This document shows positions 24,765 through 37,700 of a stretch of 64,000 bases of DNA, in pieces. Positions within the stretch are counted from its first letter, which is position 1. The number at the start of each line of letters is the position of its first letter. Origin of the DNA: Rotaria macrura (taxonomy: Eukaryota; Rotifera; Eurotatoria; Philodinida; Philodinidae); the NCBI GenBank assembly GCA_900239685.1, contig OENT01000415.1, positions 56,705 to 120,704 on the forward strand. Reading direction: 5' to 3'. The notes below the pieces were generated by a model. That model worked only from the letters and a program-made list of their open reading frames with translations. It searched no databases and had not been told where the DNA came from. A program made the position numbers and the translations under genes.

Positions 24765-26420
24765 CGGTGCACTGGCGACGCCAGCAGTTTAAAAAAAAGG
24801 CGCACATTAATATACCCTTTCAGGGTTTATGAAAATGCAACGTATAGTGAACCTTTTTTCCGTTTATGAAATTTTTCATAAACCCTCTAGGGTTTTTTAA
24901 AGACGATAATAAACCCTCGAAGGACTTATGCAAAATTTCAGAAACGGGAAAAGGGTTTATCATACGTTGTATTTTCATAAACCCTTAAGGGGGGGGGGGC
25001 CGCGACCCCTTAAGTTTCTAATTTAATGGGCTCATTCGATAGAGCATGGTTTTTTACGTATATCCTCAAAGTTGAACGTTATCTGCATATATTTAACCCG
25101 AGTTCTAGTCAAAAACAGACTGAATTTTTTGATAAAAATTTGTCCCTGGATGTGTCCAGTTAGAGATTAGTTTCGAGCATAAAGTAAAAGCAAAACAAAA
25201 CTTTTATACATGAATCGATAGAGAAGTTTTTGCTCTATCGGATTCCTTCTGAACAAGCTTGAGAAAAAAATCTTTCATACCGTTTGGTAGGTAATACCTT
25301 GGTGCGAGTAGTTTTTTTTTCATGTCAACGACTTTTTATCGTGTTTTCTTTATCACGACTGTGCTTAAGGATACTTTCTTATATATTATTTGATAGAGCA
25401 TTTCAAAATCTACAAAATGGCGCAAAATTCTTCAAGAAAAAACATACATCTCACCGTGTTCTTGCGAAACCAAATGTGTTCATCTTTGAAATCTATGAAA
25501 AATCTTCAACAACTACTTAATTTCACCATCAAGCATTGTTTGTAATGTAAAATAAATATGTTATTTGAAATCAGCTTTAAAAACTGACCCAGAAACCACT
25601 GGTTACACACGAAAAGGTTTTTTTTCAAGAAAATTCACCTGTACTCCCCTTCCTGCGATTCTCCAACCAAAAATGAAGTGTAGCGGAGTACAGGTGAATT
25701 TTCTTGAAAAAAAACCTTTTCGTGTGTAACCAGTGGTTTCTGGGTCAGTTTTTAAAGCTGATTTCAAATAACATATTTATTTTACATTACAAACAATCCT
25801 TGATGGTGAAATTAAGTAGTTGTTGAAGATTTTTCATAGATTTCAAAGATGAACACATTTGGTTTCGCAAGAACACCGTGAGTTGTATGTTTTTTCTTGA
25901 AGAATTTTGCGCCATTTTGTAGATTTTGAAATGCTCTATCAAAACAAATAAAGGAAAACATTTAAAATTATAATCATGACTATAAAAACACGATAGAGCA
26001 ACTCATTGATGTGTAGAAAAAACGGTGTATGCAACAAAGTATTCACTATCAAATGATATGAGAAGATTCTTAGTCCAAATTCATCAGACTATGTCTAAGA
26101 GAAGGAAGAATGCTCTATTGATTCATGCATAAACGTTTTGGTTTGCTTTTATTTTATGCTCGAAACCAGTCCCCAACTAGATACATATGAGGGTAAAATT
26201 TTAGTCAAAAATCAAGCCTTGTGCCGACTATAGCTCAGGCTAGGTACATGCAAATAACGTCAAAATTTGAGGACATACGTAAAAAGATGCGCTCTATTGA
26301 ATGAGCCTATTGAATTAGAAATTAAGGTGGTCGCGACACCCCCTCCCCCACTTAAAGGGTATATTAATGTGTCCTTTTTTTCTACAGTTAGGTCTAGTCC
26401 ACCGCCAGTTACGCCCCTAC
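24765..26420. mobile_element. Large foldback element (near-palindrome of about 1.65 kb)
   Basis: The two arms are inverted copies around a 36 bp spacer at 25649-25684 (CACCTGTACTCC ends the left arm, GGAGTACAGGTG starts the right). Inner arms match almost base for base for more than 250 bp (for example AACCAGTGGTTTCTGGGTC against its complement). Farther out the match drops but remains clear: AATTTAATGGGCTCATTC pairs with GAATGAGCCTATTGAATT, and CACATTAATATACCC with GGGTATATTAATGTG. The left arm carries an extra nested hairpin. No transposase; overlapping ORFs are arm sequence. The right end contains GGCGTAACTGGCGG-type sequence, a terminus style seen in cut-and-paste transposons. Confidence 0.85.
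24822..24986. mobile_element. Hairpin MITE nested in the left arm of the foldback element
   Basis: The termini AGGGTTTATGAAAATGCAAC and the complement of GTTGTATTTTCATAAACCCT form an inverted repeat of more than 20 bp, extended by CGTATAGTGAACC against GGTTTATCATACG. A second internal palindrome (TTTATGAAATTTTTCATAAACC) lies inside. The right arm of the large element lacks this sequence: there CCCTTTAAG-type sequence runs straight through. That shows a later insertion into one arm. Confidence 0.8.
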
Positions 26421-26588
26421 TGCTCGTATTCTAATTATCAAAAGCATAAACATTCGCGCGCGCTTACGATAAGCAGAAAATAATGAGAAATGTTATATAG
26501 CATGAATAAGATTTTATTTTCTTTGTTGTTTTTATTTTTTACAATAACAATCTTCCTAAGAATACAGTTCGGTAATGATTGTTCATAT

Positions 26589-26976
26589 TTAGCCTGATTT
26601 GAAGAGCAAAATATTAACTTGACCCACATAAAAATAAACAAAATGTTTCGTTTCATGTGTTACATGGAAAACGAAATGACGACCAACAATACTAACAAGA
26701 AAAGAAAATTTTATATTACAAAAAAAATAAAATATAAAATAGGTTTCATTTACTAATGCCATGCTGGATTATATTTTTTATCGAATTCTTTCTTTATATA
26801 CGCGGCAATATCTTTTTCGCTATTGTAGTTTTCAAATGCTTCTGTTGCGAACTCAACTAAATCAACACGGACAGGTGTATTAGTAGGAACATGTAGTGAT
26901 TCAATAACTAACAAGCATCGTCTTGCATGTCTTCTGACATATCAGCATATTTAATACCAACTTTGTAATCAGTCAT
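26589..26976 (-). CDS. Dynein light chain LC8-type, divergent, three exons
   Basis: Exons 26913-26976, 26754-26856 and 26589-26691 are joined by introns of 56 nt (GTTAGT to TTTAG) and 62 nt (GTAAAT to GTTAG). They give exactly 89 residues, the standard LC8 length. Family hallmarks are [45 protein letters not shown] and the C-terminal LLFKSG. LC8 is a dimeric hub that binds short linear motifs in dynein intermediate chain and many other partners in the cytoplasm. The loop before VTHET, which in LC8 reads close to GRNFGSY and lines the peptide groove, is GRHFVFH here, and WHC is WHY. That suggests a paralogue with altered partner binding. An AATAAA-type signal lies about 50 bases after the stop. 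The exon structure is strong because all joins restore an LC8 frame. Confidence 0.93.
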
Positions 26977-29900
26977 GGTTTCGACTTCGAGAATTTGAAT
27001 AAAAATTCAAAGATAAAACGAAAGGCGAAGCTACGTTAATCGGTTTAATAAATAGTGTATGCATCAACTCACGTGAAATAACCCAGAAGGGGACGATGAG
27101 TAATGCACAAGTGAATAGTTGCACTATTTATATAAGAACTGATAAGAAAGAAAAACTGATAGAGACAGAGACAGAAAGCAAGCAATATATCTTTTTAGTG
27201 CGAACAAATGCGAGAGAAAAAAAGCGACGAACCACCGTTCAGACAACAATCAATAGCAGAGGGTAGGGTGTGGGTTTTTGTCAGTGTTTCAGTGGATTTG
27301 AGTGGTTTTGATGTTGGTGTCTGTGTTGTTTTGGGGAGGGCTTGTTGTTGGTGTGATTGGGGTTTGATCTTGCGCCATATGCACCTGACACCTAAATCTA
27401 ACTGTCACAATGCGTTCACAAGGTCAACCACACACTCCAAAGAGATTTTGATCAGTCTGTTAGGTACAACTGCTCTGCCACTGTGCCGAATACGCTTAAT
27501 GATTCACATGGTATTTTTACCGATATCTAGTTTAACTTATATGCTACTGACGCGGTTTGTAGGCGAACTCAAAGTTGTGCAATCGGTGCGTTGAATGAAA
27601 AGACCGTGGTTGGTGTGGATTAGCAATACCTTTCATACTAAACATGCCTTCTGGTATCGTACTCGATGCTCAGAACTATATACGTATTGTAAGAGATGTT
27701 TCCAATAAGTTGATTATTTCACATTCGTTAGATTACGATTTTATTGGTAAAATACTAGTGACAGGTTTTAAGAAATCATCGAATTCAAATATTCTACTTG
27801 AGTACTAATTTCTTCAGTAAGTCGATTTATTTGAATGCGATTGCTGATTCAGTGAAGTGATCAATAGTTTTCAATGGCATTGCTTTAATTCAACCTTCAG
27901 AATATGTTTTAGACGAGTTGACTGACGAAAGAAATCCAAGTAGGGATTTCTATATACGGTGAAGTGAAAAATCAATCAGATGTGTTAAAGTGACTAATTG
28001 TTGTTACTGCGAATTAATAGAAAGAAATGGATATAGGATGATACTTTTTTCTCGTTTTCGTCTCTTTTGCTTGCATGTTTTCTTTCTTCGCTTCTTTATT
28101 TCTTTTGTTCTTTGCCTTACTTGTATAAATTATTCTTATGCTCTCATGGTGGGTGCTTTTTATTCTTGAAATAAATCGTTATAAGAGTTTATAAATATTT
28201 GTTAAAATTGGTTTTGTGCTTATATATGTAACGTTTGCCAATAATGATGTTGCTACGAGCTTGAAGATATGCATTTGTTCAGTATTTGTTTATGATCATG
28301 CAAGCATTTTAGAGTGTAATATCAAAAAATATAATAGAAAGAAAGATGAGTAATAATACGATATAGAAACGTAAACAGAAGGATAAAGAGTAGCATTTAT
28401 TATTTGGTAGACGAAAACATGCACACATTTATGCATACTCGGTATTTTCCCAGTAGGTAAGAGTCGAAAAAAAAATAATAGATTCAAAACAGTCAGCAGT
28501 TACTCCAGAACTACGCATAAATAAACAAATAGCCGAATTTTGAAGAATGATAATATTATGAATCGAAAAGTTGTGTAATACGACAAAGTTGAAGTGAGTC
28601 ATACTTTTGTCTCAACAAAGGACACCGGTGAATTACTAGATATTAAGTATTTTTTTCATTAATGCTAGGATTGCTAATATGTCTATAGCTTTTATTTAAA
28701 GCAACAATGAAAATATATAAAATATTTATATTAGATAAATAAAGAAAAAAGCAAAAGACAACTTGTCTTTTATGACAGAGTATGTGCAGTAAAGAGAAGA
28801 TTATCATATAATTTGATTTGAAAACGTTAAATGAATGAAGTAATTAAGATAATATTTGTGGAACATAAAGACATGGAACACTAAATTTGTTTTATAACTT
28901 ATGCTAAAATGTCATTTTATTAGATTATTTTATTGTATTCTTAAATATCACTAATTACAAGAGTATTGTAATTTCTATTGTATCAAAACTTTCTATGAAC
29001 TAATATGATGACACTGCATCATAAATTATGAAGCACAATTTTAGTGCCTTATTTAATTCTATTTCGCTTTTATTATCTAAAATTTCTTTGTTTTGTAACT
29101 TAAACTAAAGATAAGTTAGCACTTCTAATTGATATACAAAAGTTGCTAAGGTACTGCTCAATGGAAATATTTATAGCTTATCAGTTACAATTAAGACTTG
29201 CTCAGTCTGTTGATTCTAATTGGTTAAAGGAGTTGGATGATTTATCACTAATTTGAATTAACATGAATACATTAAATGCACAAGGTTTCTTCTGTAGCTT
29301 GCTATGATTTTTTATCTAACGAGGATAGTTATGCAGTATCAATTTTACAAAATGTCAGTATTTCATGCTGATGATTTGGATTTTAGAAGACATATGTATC
29401 TAATCTACTACGAACATTTAAAAATTTATCGCTGCGATAACAAACCAAACGATGATTTAAAAGAAATGTTTGATTCTACGTTCTATCGTTGAAGCATGAG
29501 ATCGTTATTTTCAGATTTAATTTTTGAAATAGTTGTCTAGTCTAGAGGAAGAGCTAGTCGATTAAAATCTATACAATACAAGCGAGAAAAGTTTTGAAAA
29601 AACGTGTAGGACACTATTGAATTTTCATAAGTTGATCCGCTCTCATGTGGAATATGTCTCGAAAATAAACTGGTTTGAAACAAAGTTGAGCCATTATTTT
29701 AATTGATTAAAATGAGGCTACATTTATTTGTTGCTTGAGCTAGTACATGCTTCGCTTTTTTCAGAATTTAATTATAGGTGTAAAAATGTAGAAGAATCAA
29801 CATTTTTTAGGGCATGTATAGTTTCAAAAACATGAACTTTCATAACAAATCCAAAAGTATTGGGAAAACCTAATTTCAAAACACTTTTTCTCCTAAAAAA

Positions 29901-31742
29901 AATACGCAGGACTATGCTAAGACCATGAACATATACAGTAAGAAATTCTCTTTTGGCAATTAACAAGTAGCTTCAAACATCATTCTTGATGAACATACTT
30001 TCGTATGATAGTCGCTATCTATTTGTAGAAAAACCTAAACTCACAGATCGACAATACGGTAAATGTAAAACCTATCAGTATTTTGGCTGCACATAAATTT
30101 GCACGAAATTACTTGAAGACGAAATAAAATATTCTAAAGATACTATGCATTATATAGTGTTTAAAAAAATCGTCAAATACTAATAAATCTACTAAAACTT
30201 CTCGAAACGCGTAGTTCATATACGTAGATAGACTTCTCACAACCGATCGAACATGTCTGATTTATTCTATTTTGTAGAAGTACTTACTTTATAACCGTGT
30301 GATTGTAGTGATGTGCTCGACGCTTTGTGTACATCTCAAGACGAATGAAAATTGTGAGAGTAGTGATATTGGGCACAACAGTAAATTATCGAATTGAGTT
30401 AATGTTTGACTCTATCTGAATTCACATATAGTACGTGAAAAAAAAGAGCACGAGAAAAAATAGTAGCAATCAATAAGAAACGATAAAAGAAGCAAATTTC
30501 ATTGAATATCGATTAAATTTTTCGTAGACCAGAATAGTGATAACTAGTCTTTGCAGAATTCGAATGTCAATGATGATATAATTATTTAATGTGATAATCA
30601 AGATGTGTGTTACATTCCATTCGATAGATCACAATGCCAGATGAAAACAAGAAGTCTTTGAGTGTCTGCAGTAGTTTATCACTGAGATTCGTATAATGGG
30701 TTGTGATAAAAAAATAAAACATCAGGCCATATGCCTTTAACAATAATAATCAATGGTTTTCACGTCACTATAACTGCTGCTAATCAAATGATCTTAAAAT
30801 TTATATAAGAGGAAACGATATGCATAGTTATATTCGAAGAAAAGTTTTCTGACAATATTCGGAAAACTGTCAGTCTAATGCCAGTAGAACTGAAAGAAGA
30901 TTATTTGTTTTCAGATATAAATACACGTAAAACATAGAATTATATCGTTCGATAAAAGTTTTTTTCATTTTTCTGAGACGAATCATTTTTGCAAGAATAG
31001 ATGCAATTTCCTCGTGTCTTAAGGATAATGTCTAACTTTTAACGTTTCTGACTGCTTGAAGTAGAAGTTGATAAACATAAAAGCGTATAAAATTCGATGA
31101 AATGCTCAACTTTATTATGGTGTATAAATAAACGTACCATAAGCTATATGTATGTATTCAAGGTATTTTACCTACATGTCCGTTCTCTTTTTTTCTACAT
31201 ATTTATATTGTGAAATATAACCAAACCTTCTATTTCGTTCTGTCAGCTATTTACCTTAGTATTTTCTCTTGGTTTATTGCCTTATTTTCTTTGTTTGTAT
31301 AATTTATGTACATGTATATTCCAACCATACTATGTTGTCATTTGGTTTTTTCCCTTTCCCCCTACCATCTTATATATACTTATCATTTCTGAATTATAAG
31401 GATAAGTGTGTGTGTGTAGTGTAATAGATATAGGGACCGAAATCTGAGCTAACCTTTATTATTGTGCAACATCATTCAATATTAATAGACATAGCATCAA
31501 TGTGAAGAAAATACGATACCAATCAATAAATGTTGATTGCTTTAAATTGAGTAAAGAACGCTTTTCTGGATGATACCTTCAGTTATTATTTTTTATGCTT
31601 TCTACTTATACAAGATTAAACTCTACTTTTTTAGATATGTGTCAAGACTTCTGACACTATTTCAACGTAATTACTACCACAGTGCTTTTTTTTACTACAA
31701 TTTGATTTGGTCTAATATATTTGCTTATTCCTACTATAATTA
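26977..31742. other. No gene; GT-rich patch and long AT-rich stretch before the giant gene
   Basis: At about 27245-27365 the plus strand is GT-rich (GGGTAGGGTGTGGG and TGTTGGTGTGATTGGGG), another telomere-like patch. It explains the overlapping 128-codon ORF, which has no domain. From 27600 to 31740 the sequence is very AT-rich with many Ts and As, and I see no exon with coding composition. The last few hundred bases (31400-31742), including a short (TG) run near 31410, presumably hold the promoter and 5' untranslated region of the giant gene. No specific element was recognised. Confidence 0.4.
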
Positions 31743-34700
31743 ATGTTTGCAATCGAAGTAGAAAAATTAATAGAAGGTGCAGTCTGTGAACAAAAATACA
31801 ATTTAGAAGAAACAAAACAAATAATTTTCAAGACTTTAGCAGAAGAAGTGCCACATGCGGCCGATATGAAATTAGTAGAAAATTATTATATAAAAGTGCT
31901 TACTACCTGTGCACGCATCGAATTCGAAAAACTAGTTGATGCATCTTGTAGCAGCAAAGATTTTGTGGAAAAATTTACACATTGTTCGGACCAGATTTCA
32001 ACTATTAACGAGTTGATATCTTTATGTGGATCTGAATGGTATATTATTCATCTTGAATTATACTCAAACTTAATTGAAGAATATGATTTGATTAGTCTTA
32101 TCGCGCATTTAAAGGCTTACATATGGAATAGAATTCTGAAAGAATCTAAAAAGGAACATACGGAACTAGAAATACTTCAATGTCTCATTACTTGTTTTCA
32201 GACAAATAGCATTTCACAAGTTGTTCGTAAACAATTAATTCATTTTGGAAATAACTGTGCGTCACAACCACTTTCTGGTCGCTTCTTAAAGAAACTTCTG
32301 AGCAATATTAAAGAAGACATATGTTCTACTCCACATCTTGGAAATTTTTTACGAGTGGTCAAGAAATTTGAATCGGATCATCTCCATCTAGAAAATCACT
32401 TGTTACAACTTATTCGCTTTTATTTGAAACCTACCGAAATTACGATCAAGAAGATTGGAAATCGATCAGTAATGGAAGTTATTGGTAGTATAATCTATAT
32501 GTCAGAACAACTTCCAGAAATTAAAAGAAAACTATTCAATAACACACAGCAAGACTCTATTGACGAGCTTCGTTTCATTGCCGTACACATGTTAAATATC
32601 GATTGCGATTTGTTAAATTTGGATTGGCATGGATTCAATATATTGGTTATGGCTGCCAACATTAATGTCTCTAAGACATGCCAATGGGATCTATCAGGTC
32701 TTAACTCTCCAAAATGTTGCGAAAAAGCACAAAGTGGCAACTCAAGCGCCAAAGAGGGTGACGATGGCCTTGATGGATATTCAGGCGAAAGTAGTGGAAA
32801 TGTAATGATCATAGCTGATCAAATGCAGCATGCTGAACGTTTAACGGTGATTCTCAATGGTGGAAATGGATCCAATGGACAAGACGGTGGTGATGGTGCT
32901 AATGGTCAGGATGGTGAAGGAATTTCTATGAAGGAACTTAAAGATAAATTTCCTAGTCCAGTGCGCTTTTGGGGAGGGTTTTATGATTTGTGGGATACAT
33001 ATAACAAACTTTGCTCAAACGGAGCGCCATATCCGAAATGGAATAGTGGTCATAACTGTTATGCTGAATTGAAATTAGACAACGGTCAAGAAATCATTCA
33101 TTCGGCCAGCAGATACATATGTACGAGTTGTTATCTTTTATATAAAGGAAGTAAAGGGCAACCAGGGGGACATGGTGGATTGAATGGATTAGGTGGAGAA
33201 GGAGGATTTCCAGGTGAATGTATAGTGATATCGAAACAGAACAAGCAGTTCCCCGTCAACGTTCAAGCTAAGGAAGGTTCCCATGGACAAAACGGTAAAC
33301 CTGGAAGAACTGGTGAATATGGCAAGAATGGATGGGATGTCGGCTATATAGATTTTCAAATGTGGTCATACCCCTTAGAATTTGGTGCAAATCAAAAACA
33401 GCGTTTAACAATGAACTACTCGACACATAGTTCTAATCGAGTCTACTGTGGATATCGTTACGATGCACTCGGATCTTCGACGTGTTATGCGACAATAAAA
33501 GAATCAGCTATTGAGCATCGCAAGCTCACTAAAAGTGAGAAATCACGCGAAGTATGCAATAAACGACAGCGACAACAACAAGCAAGTGCAACACGCAAAG
33601 CTGCCATGCAACAATGTGTTATAGAAAAAATGTATAGACAGCAATTCGAAAAGGGTGAGAATCTGTTGAACGGTATTTCTCAAATGCATACGGAAGGTAT
33701 AATGAGCTTTGATCTTATGCGAAGAAAAGCAAAAACAGTATTTGAGGAAATCGAAAAACTGAAAGAGCGTTCGCGTGAAAAAGTGAGTCGATATCAAATT
33801 TATGAATGTGATATGGGTCAGAAGAAGACAAATTTGAACACGACGACAGAAATTACCACATGTCAACAACAGCAGAAATCAAAGATTCTCTTTGAAATTG
33901 AAAATAATTCAAGTGGAAATATTATTTGGAATGAAATATTCAAATTTGAATTTTCAGAAGAAGAATTAGGATATGTGGGAAAGAAATTAAGTATTCATGA
34001 ATCTGATCGAAAAATTCAAACGGTCGAAACTCTACGAATACGGCAAAAAATTGGACTTGCAAAATTCCACAACCTTGTCAAAGACAATTATTTTATTCCA
34101 GATAATGATGAAATCATCGAACATAGGGAATTAAACTCTGAAAAATATCTTAAGGTCTGTGAAGAAACAAATTCAAATATAAAAATGATTTTCGAATTCG
34201 AAGATGAAACTGATCGAAATGAAAAAATTGACAAAACATTTGAAGATCTTCTTCAATGTCGATTATCCACTGACCACTTGAACATAATAAACAATTATTA
34301 TGATGATTTTGTTTCCATAAAAATTGACAATGAAAATTTGAAAGAATATTTGAAAAGTTCAACTACAAAAGACAAGAAACTGTTTCAAAAAACAATCGAA
34401 AAATTATCCATACTAAAAGCCAATTCAAGCGAATGGAATAAAGTTTTAGCAGTTCTTAATTCTTTGAAGACAAACGCTGAGAACATTGAGCAATTGAAAG
34501 AACTTGGTTCCATTTACAACGCAAAATTGCTTAAAAACAATGAAGCTTTACTCAAATACTTGTTCGATATTTTCAATAAACTGCATTTTTTGAAAACTGT
34601 AAATATTACATTAGCCACACTAGTCGAATTTACCATTACTGGTGATAAAGAATCCAATAAGGAGCATACTCGATTTCAAGAATGCTTAAAGCTATATAAA

Positions 34701-37700
34701 AATTTCATTGATAGAAAACAAAAAACATCAAAAACAATTTTAGAAACAGTTCAATTTTTATCACAACGACCGCTAAAAGCAAAATGGTTAAAATCACATG
34801 AATATCCAAATTTTTTCACAGTTCAAAGTATTGAAGAAATTTTCGAACAAGAACAACTTATTGATGAGAAACTATTACAAAAACTTTATAATATCTACCT
34901 AATGAACCAAACTGAGACTATGAACTGGCATAAACATACTGACAATGAAATATTAAATATATGTTTAAATAAAATAAAATTGGATAAATCCAATCATTGT
35001 GCCCCATTCCTTGAACTATTGGCTTGGAAACATGAACTTAATGTAAAATTCTACCTGGAAAATGATTCAAAGCAATTTATTTGTGTTCAGGAACATTTGA
35101 ACAAGAGTAAACAAGTCGAATATGTTCTACTTAAAAAAGATCGAACAATTGAAAGTTTAGTAATAGATGAAACATTTCTTGAATTGATCATTGCACGTAG
35201 AAACTCAATTTCGAAATTTCAATTAGATCGACAAAATCAAGAATATTTTCCATATAATGATACGGAAAACTGGACTGACAATTATGTAATCTATGAGTTA
35301 TGTAAGTTTTTCAAAGAAGACGATCGTGACATATTGGAAGATCGTTTGAAAAAAATATCGTCACAATTCATCGGCGAAAATTCAATACTCTCCTCTTTAC
35401 TTTATTGTTTCATGTGTAATGGATGTCATCTTAATTCACGAGAAATTTCTCTTCTCATTAATACTGTACTGACATGTTGGACAGATTATGACCAAGATTC
35501 TGAATTATTTAGCAGCATTATTTTTTCTTATAGCCAACGTGAGTTAATTGACGAATTGATTTTAATAAGTCTTGAAAATTTACTTCGAAGGAAATTAAAA
35601 ACTAAAACATTCTTACGAACACTTCTTAAAAACATCATAGATCGCTATGTGAAACTTATTCTTGCAATTAAATTACAAGAATCTGAATCAACGATCGATG
35701 AAGAACTTTTCTCCAATATACTTAGTTTGTTGCCATGTATTAACGATGATAAAGAATTTCTCGAAAATTTAAATCTATCGGAATGGTTCTTAGAATTAAA
35801 GAAGACATTTTGGCAACAAGGGTTAAGCAATGGTGATTTGGGTTTTAAGAATGAAAATCTCGAACAATGCGCTTTCTATTTAGTCAAACTTGACAGTTTG
35901 TATGGCAGTGAGCTTGTTCAAAATCTTGTCAACGTACTCAAACAATCAACACTTTTCTCTAATGAAACATTACTTATTTTTGTACATCGATTTTATGCTG
36001 AAGACACTGAACTTTGTATAGATATTATGAATGATTTCGGAATTCTCAATGAAAATTTATTAGATTTTTGTCCACAGTTAACCGAGAAGTATACCGGCGA
36101 AGAATTACTTGAAATTTGTCGACAGAATACCAATTGTACAAAACAGAAGGAATTCAAGTATGTTGAATATCAAATGACTAAACTTGGTCTTGTCGGATCG
36201 AAGGATCGCAATATCGAGACCGTGATAGAGATGATTCAGAAGTCCCCTCATCATAGTGAAATTTCAAAACGTCTCTCAAATATCGAAGACTTATTACGAA
36301 AATTAGAAAATGATGAAAATCTTATTTTAAAAAATGCACTGAAGTATATCAATCAACATATTTCAGCTGAAGATAGAGATGATTATCGTCCTCCAAAACT
36401 TGAGTATAATACATGCTGTAATGATGAGGTAAGTTTAAAAAGAATAGTTGATACTATACGATCAGAAAAAGGAATTATCAAGAAGATTGAAAATGATTAT
36501 TTTTATCTACTTGATATTGTCAATCGTGGAATCAAATTAAAACGTGGATTTGGCTTAAGAGACACACAAAAGCTTGTAGTGATATTGACATTATTAAATG
36601 AAAAGAACCTATTGACACAAGTAGCAACTGGCGAAGGTAAAACATTAATTATTACAACTTTATGCATAATAAAATGTCTATGTGGTGAAAAGATAGATAT
36701 TATCACTAGTTGTTCAGTATTAGCAAAACGTGACGCTGAATCAGAACCACCTAAAGGCAATGGAGATCTTTATGCATTGTTTGGTGTAACCGCTGGACAT
36801 ATTTGTAGCGAAGGTATTGATCAACGTATACAAGTATTTAACAATTGTGATGTAATCTACGGTGATTTATCAAGTTTTCAACGAGATTATTTACTCGATC
36901 GCTTTTATGGAAAGAATATTTTAGGAAAACGTACTTTTCAAAATGTTATTGTTGATGAAGTTGATAGTATGCTTTTGGACAATGGTAATAATATGCTTTA
37001 TCTATCACATGATATTCCAAACATGGACAAATTGCAATCATTATTCATTTTTTTGTGGCGAAGTGTTAATCGACCAATTAATTCAATGGAAGATCTTCAA
37101 AATTTCTATGATAGTTCTATTATTAAAAAATCAGTTATTGCAGATCTGTATGGTATGGTAGTGCGCGAAGAAGTTGAAGATGATGTTTGGAAAGTATTAC
37201 TTGATTCAAAAACAATCGATCAAGATGGTCGCCTTCTCATCTGTCTTAAAGACTACACTGAACTTGTCAAAAAGTTTAAATTTTCACAGCAAAAAATTGA
37301 ACGTCGACTAATTTTTTCACTAAATAATATTGCAACACGTCAAAGAGCCATTAAAATACCTGAAGACTTGTATAATTTTGTTGAACGACATTTAGATAAA
37401 TTTATTGAAAATGCTAAAAATGCACTGTTTATGAGTGAAGGTGTAGACTATGTGGTTGATGTTGATCGAACTGGACTCGATCCGGATCTTAATCCAAAAA
37501 TTATTATTATGGACAAAAATACCGGGACTGATCAAAGTAGTTCTCAATGGAATGAAGGACTGCATCAATTTTTACAAATTCAACATGGTTGTAAATTATC
37601 ATTAATGAGTTTAAAAGCTGTATTTATATCGAATGTATCATATTTGAAACTCTATCGCAATCTGTATGGACTTTCTGGTACTCTTGGATCAACACAAGAA

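Noticed and set aside
25284-25520. 78-codon ORF
   Set aside because: It lies within the arm of the large foldback; arm sequence, not a gene.
27208-27594. 128-codon ORF
   Set aside because: It overlaps a GT-rich telomere-like patch, with no domain or splice support.
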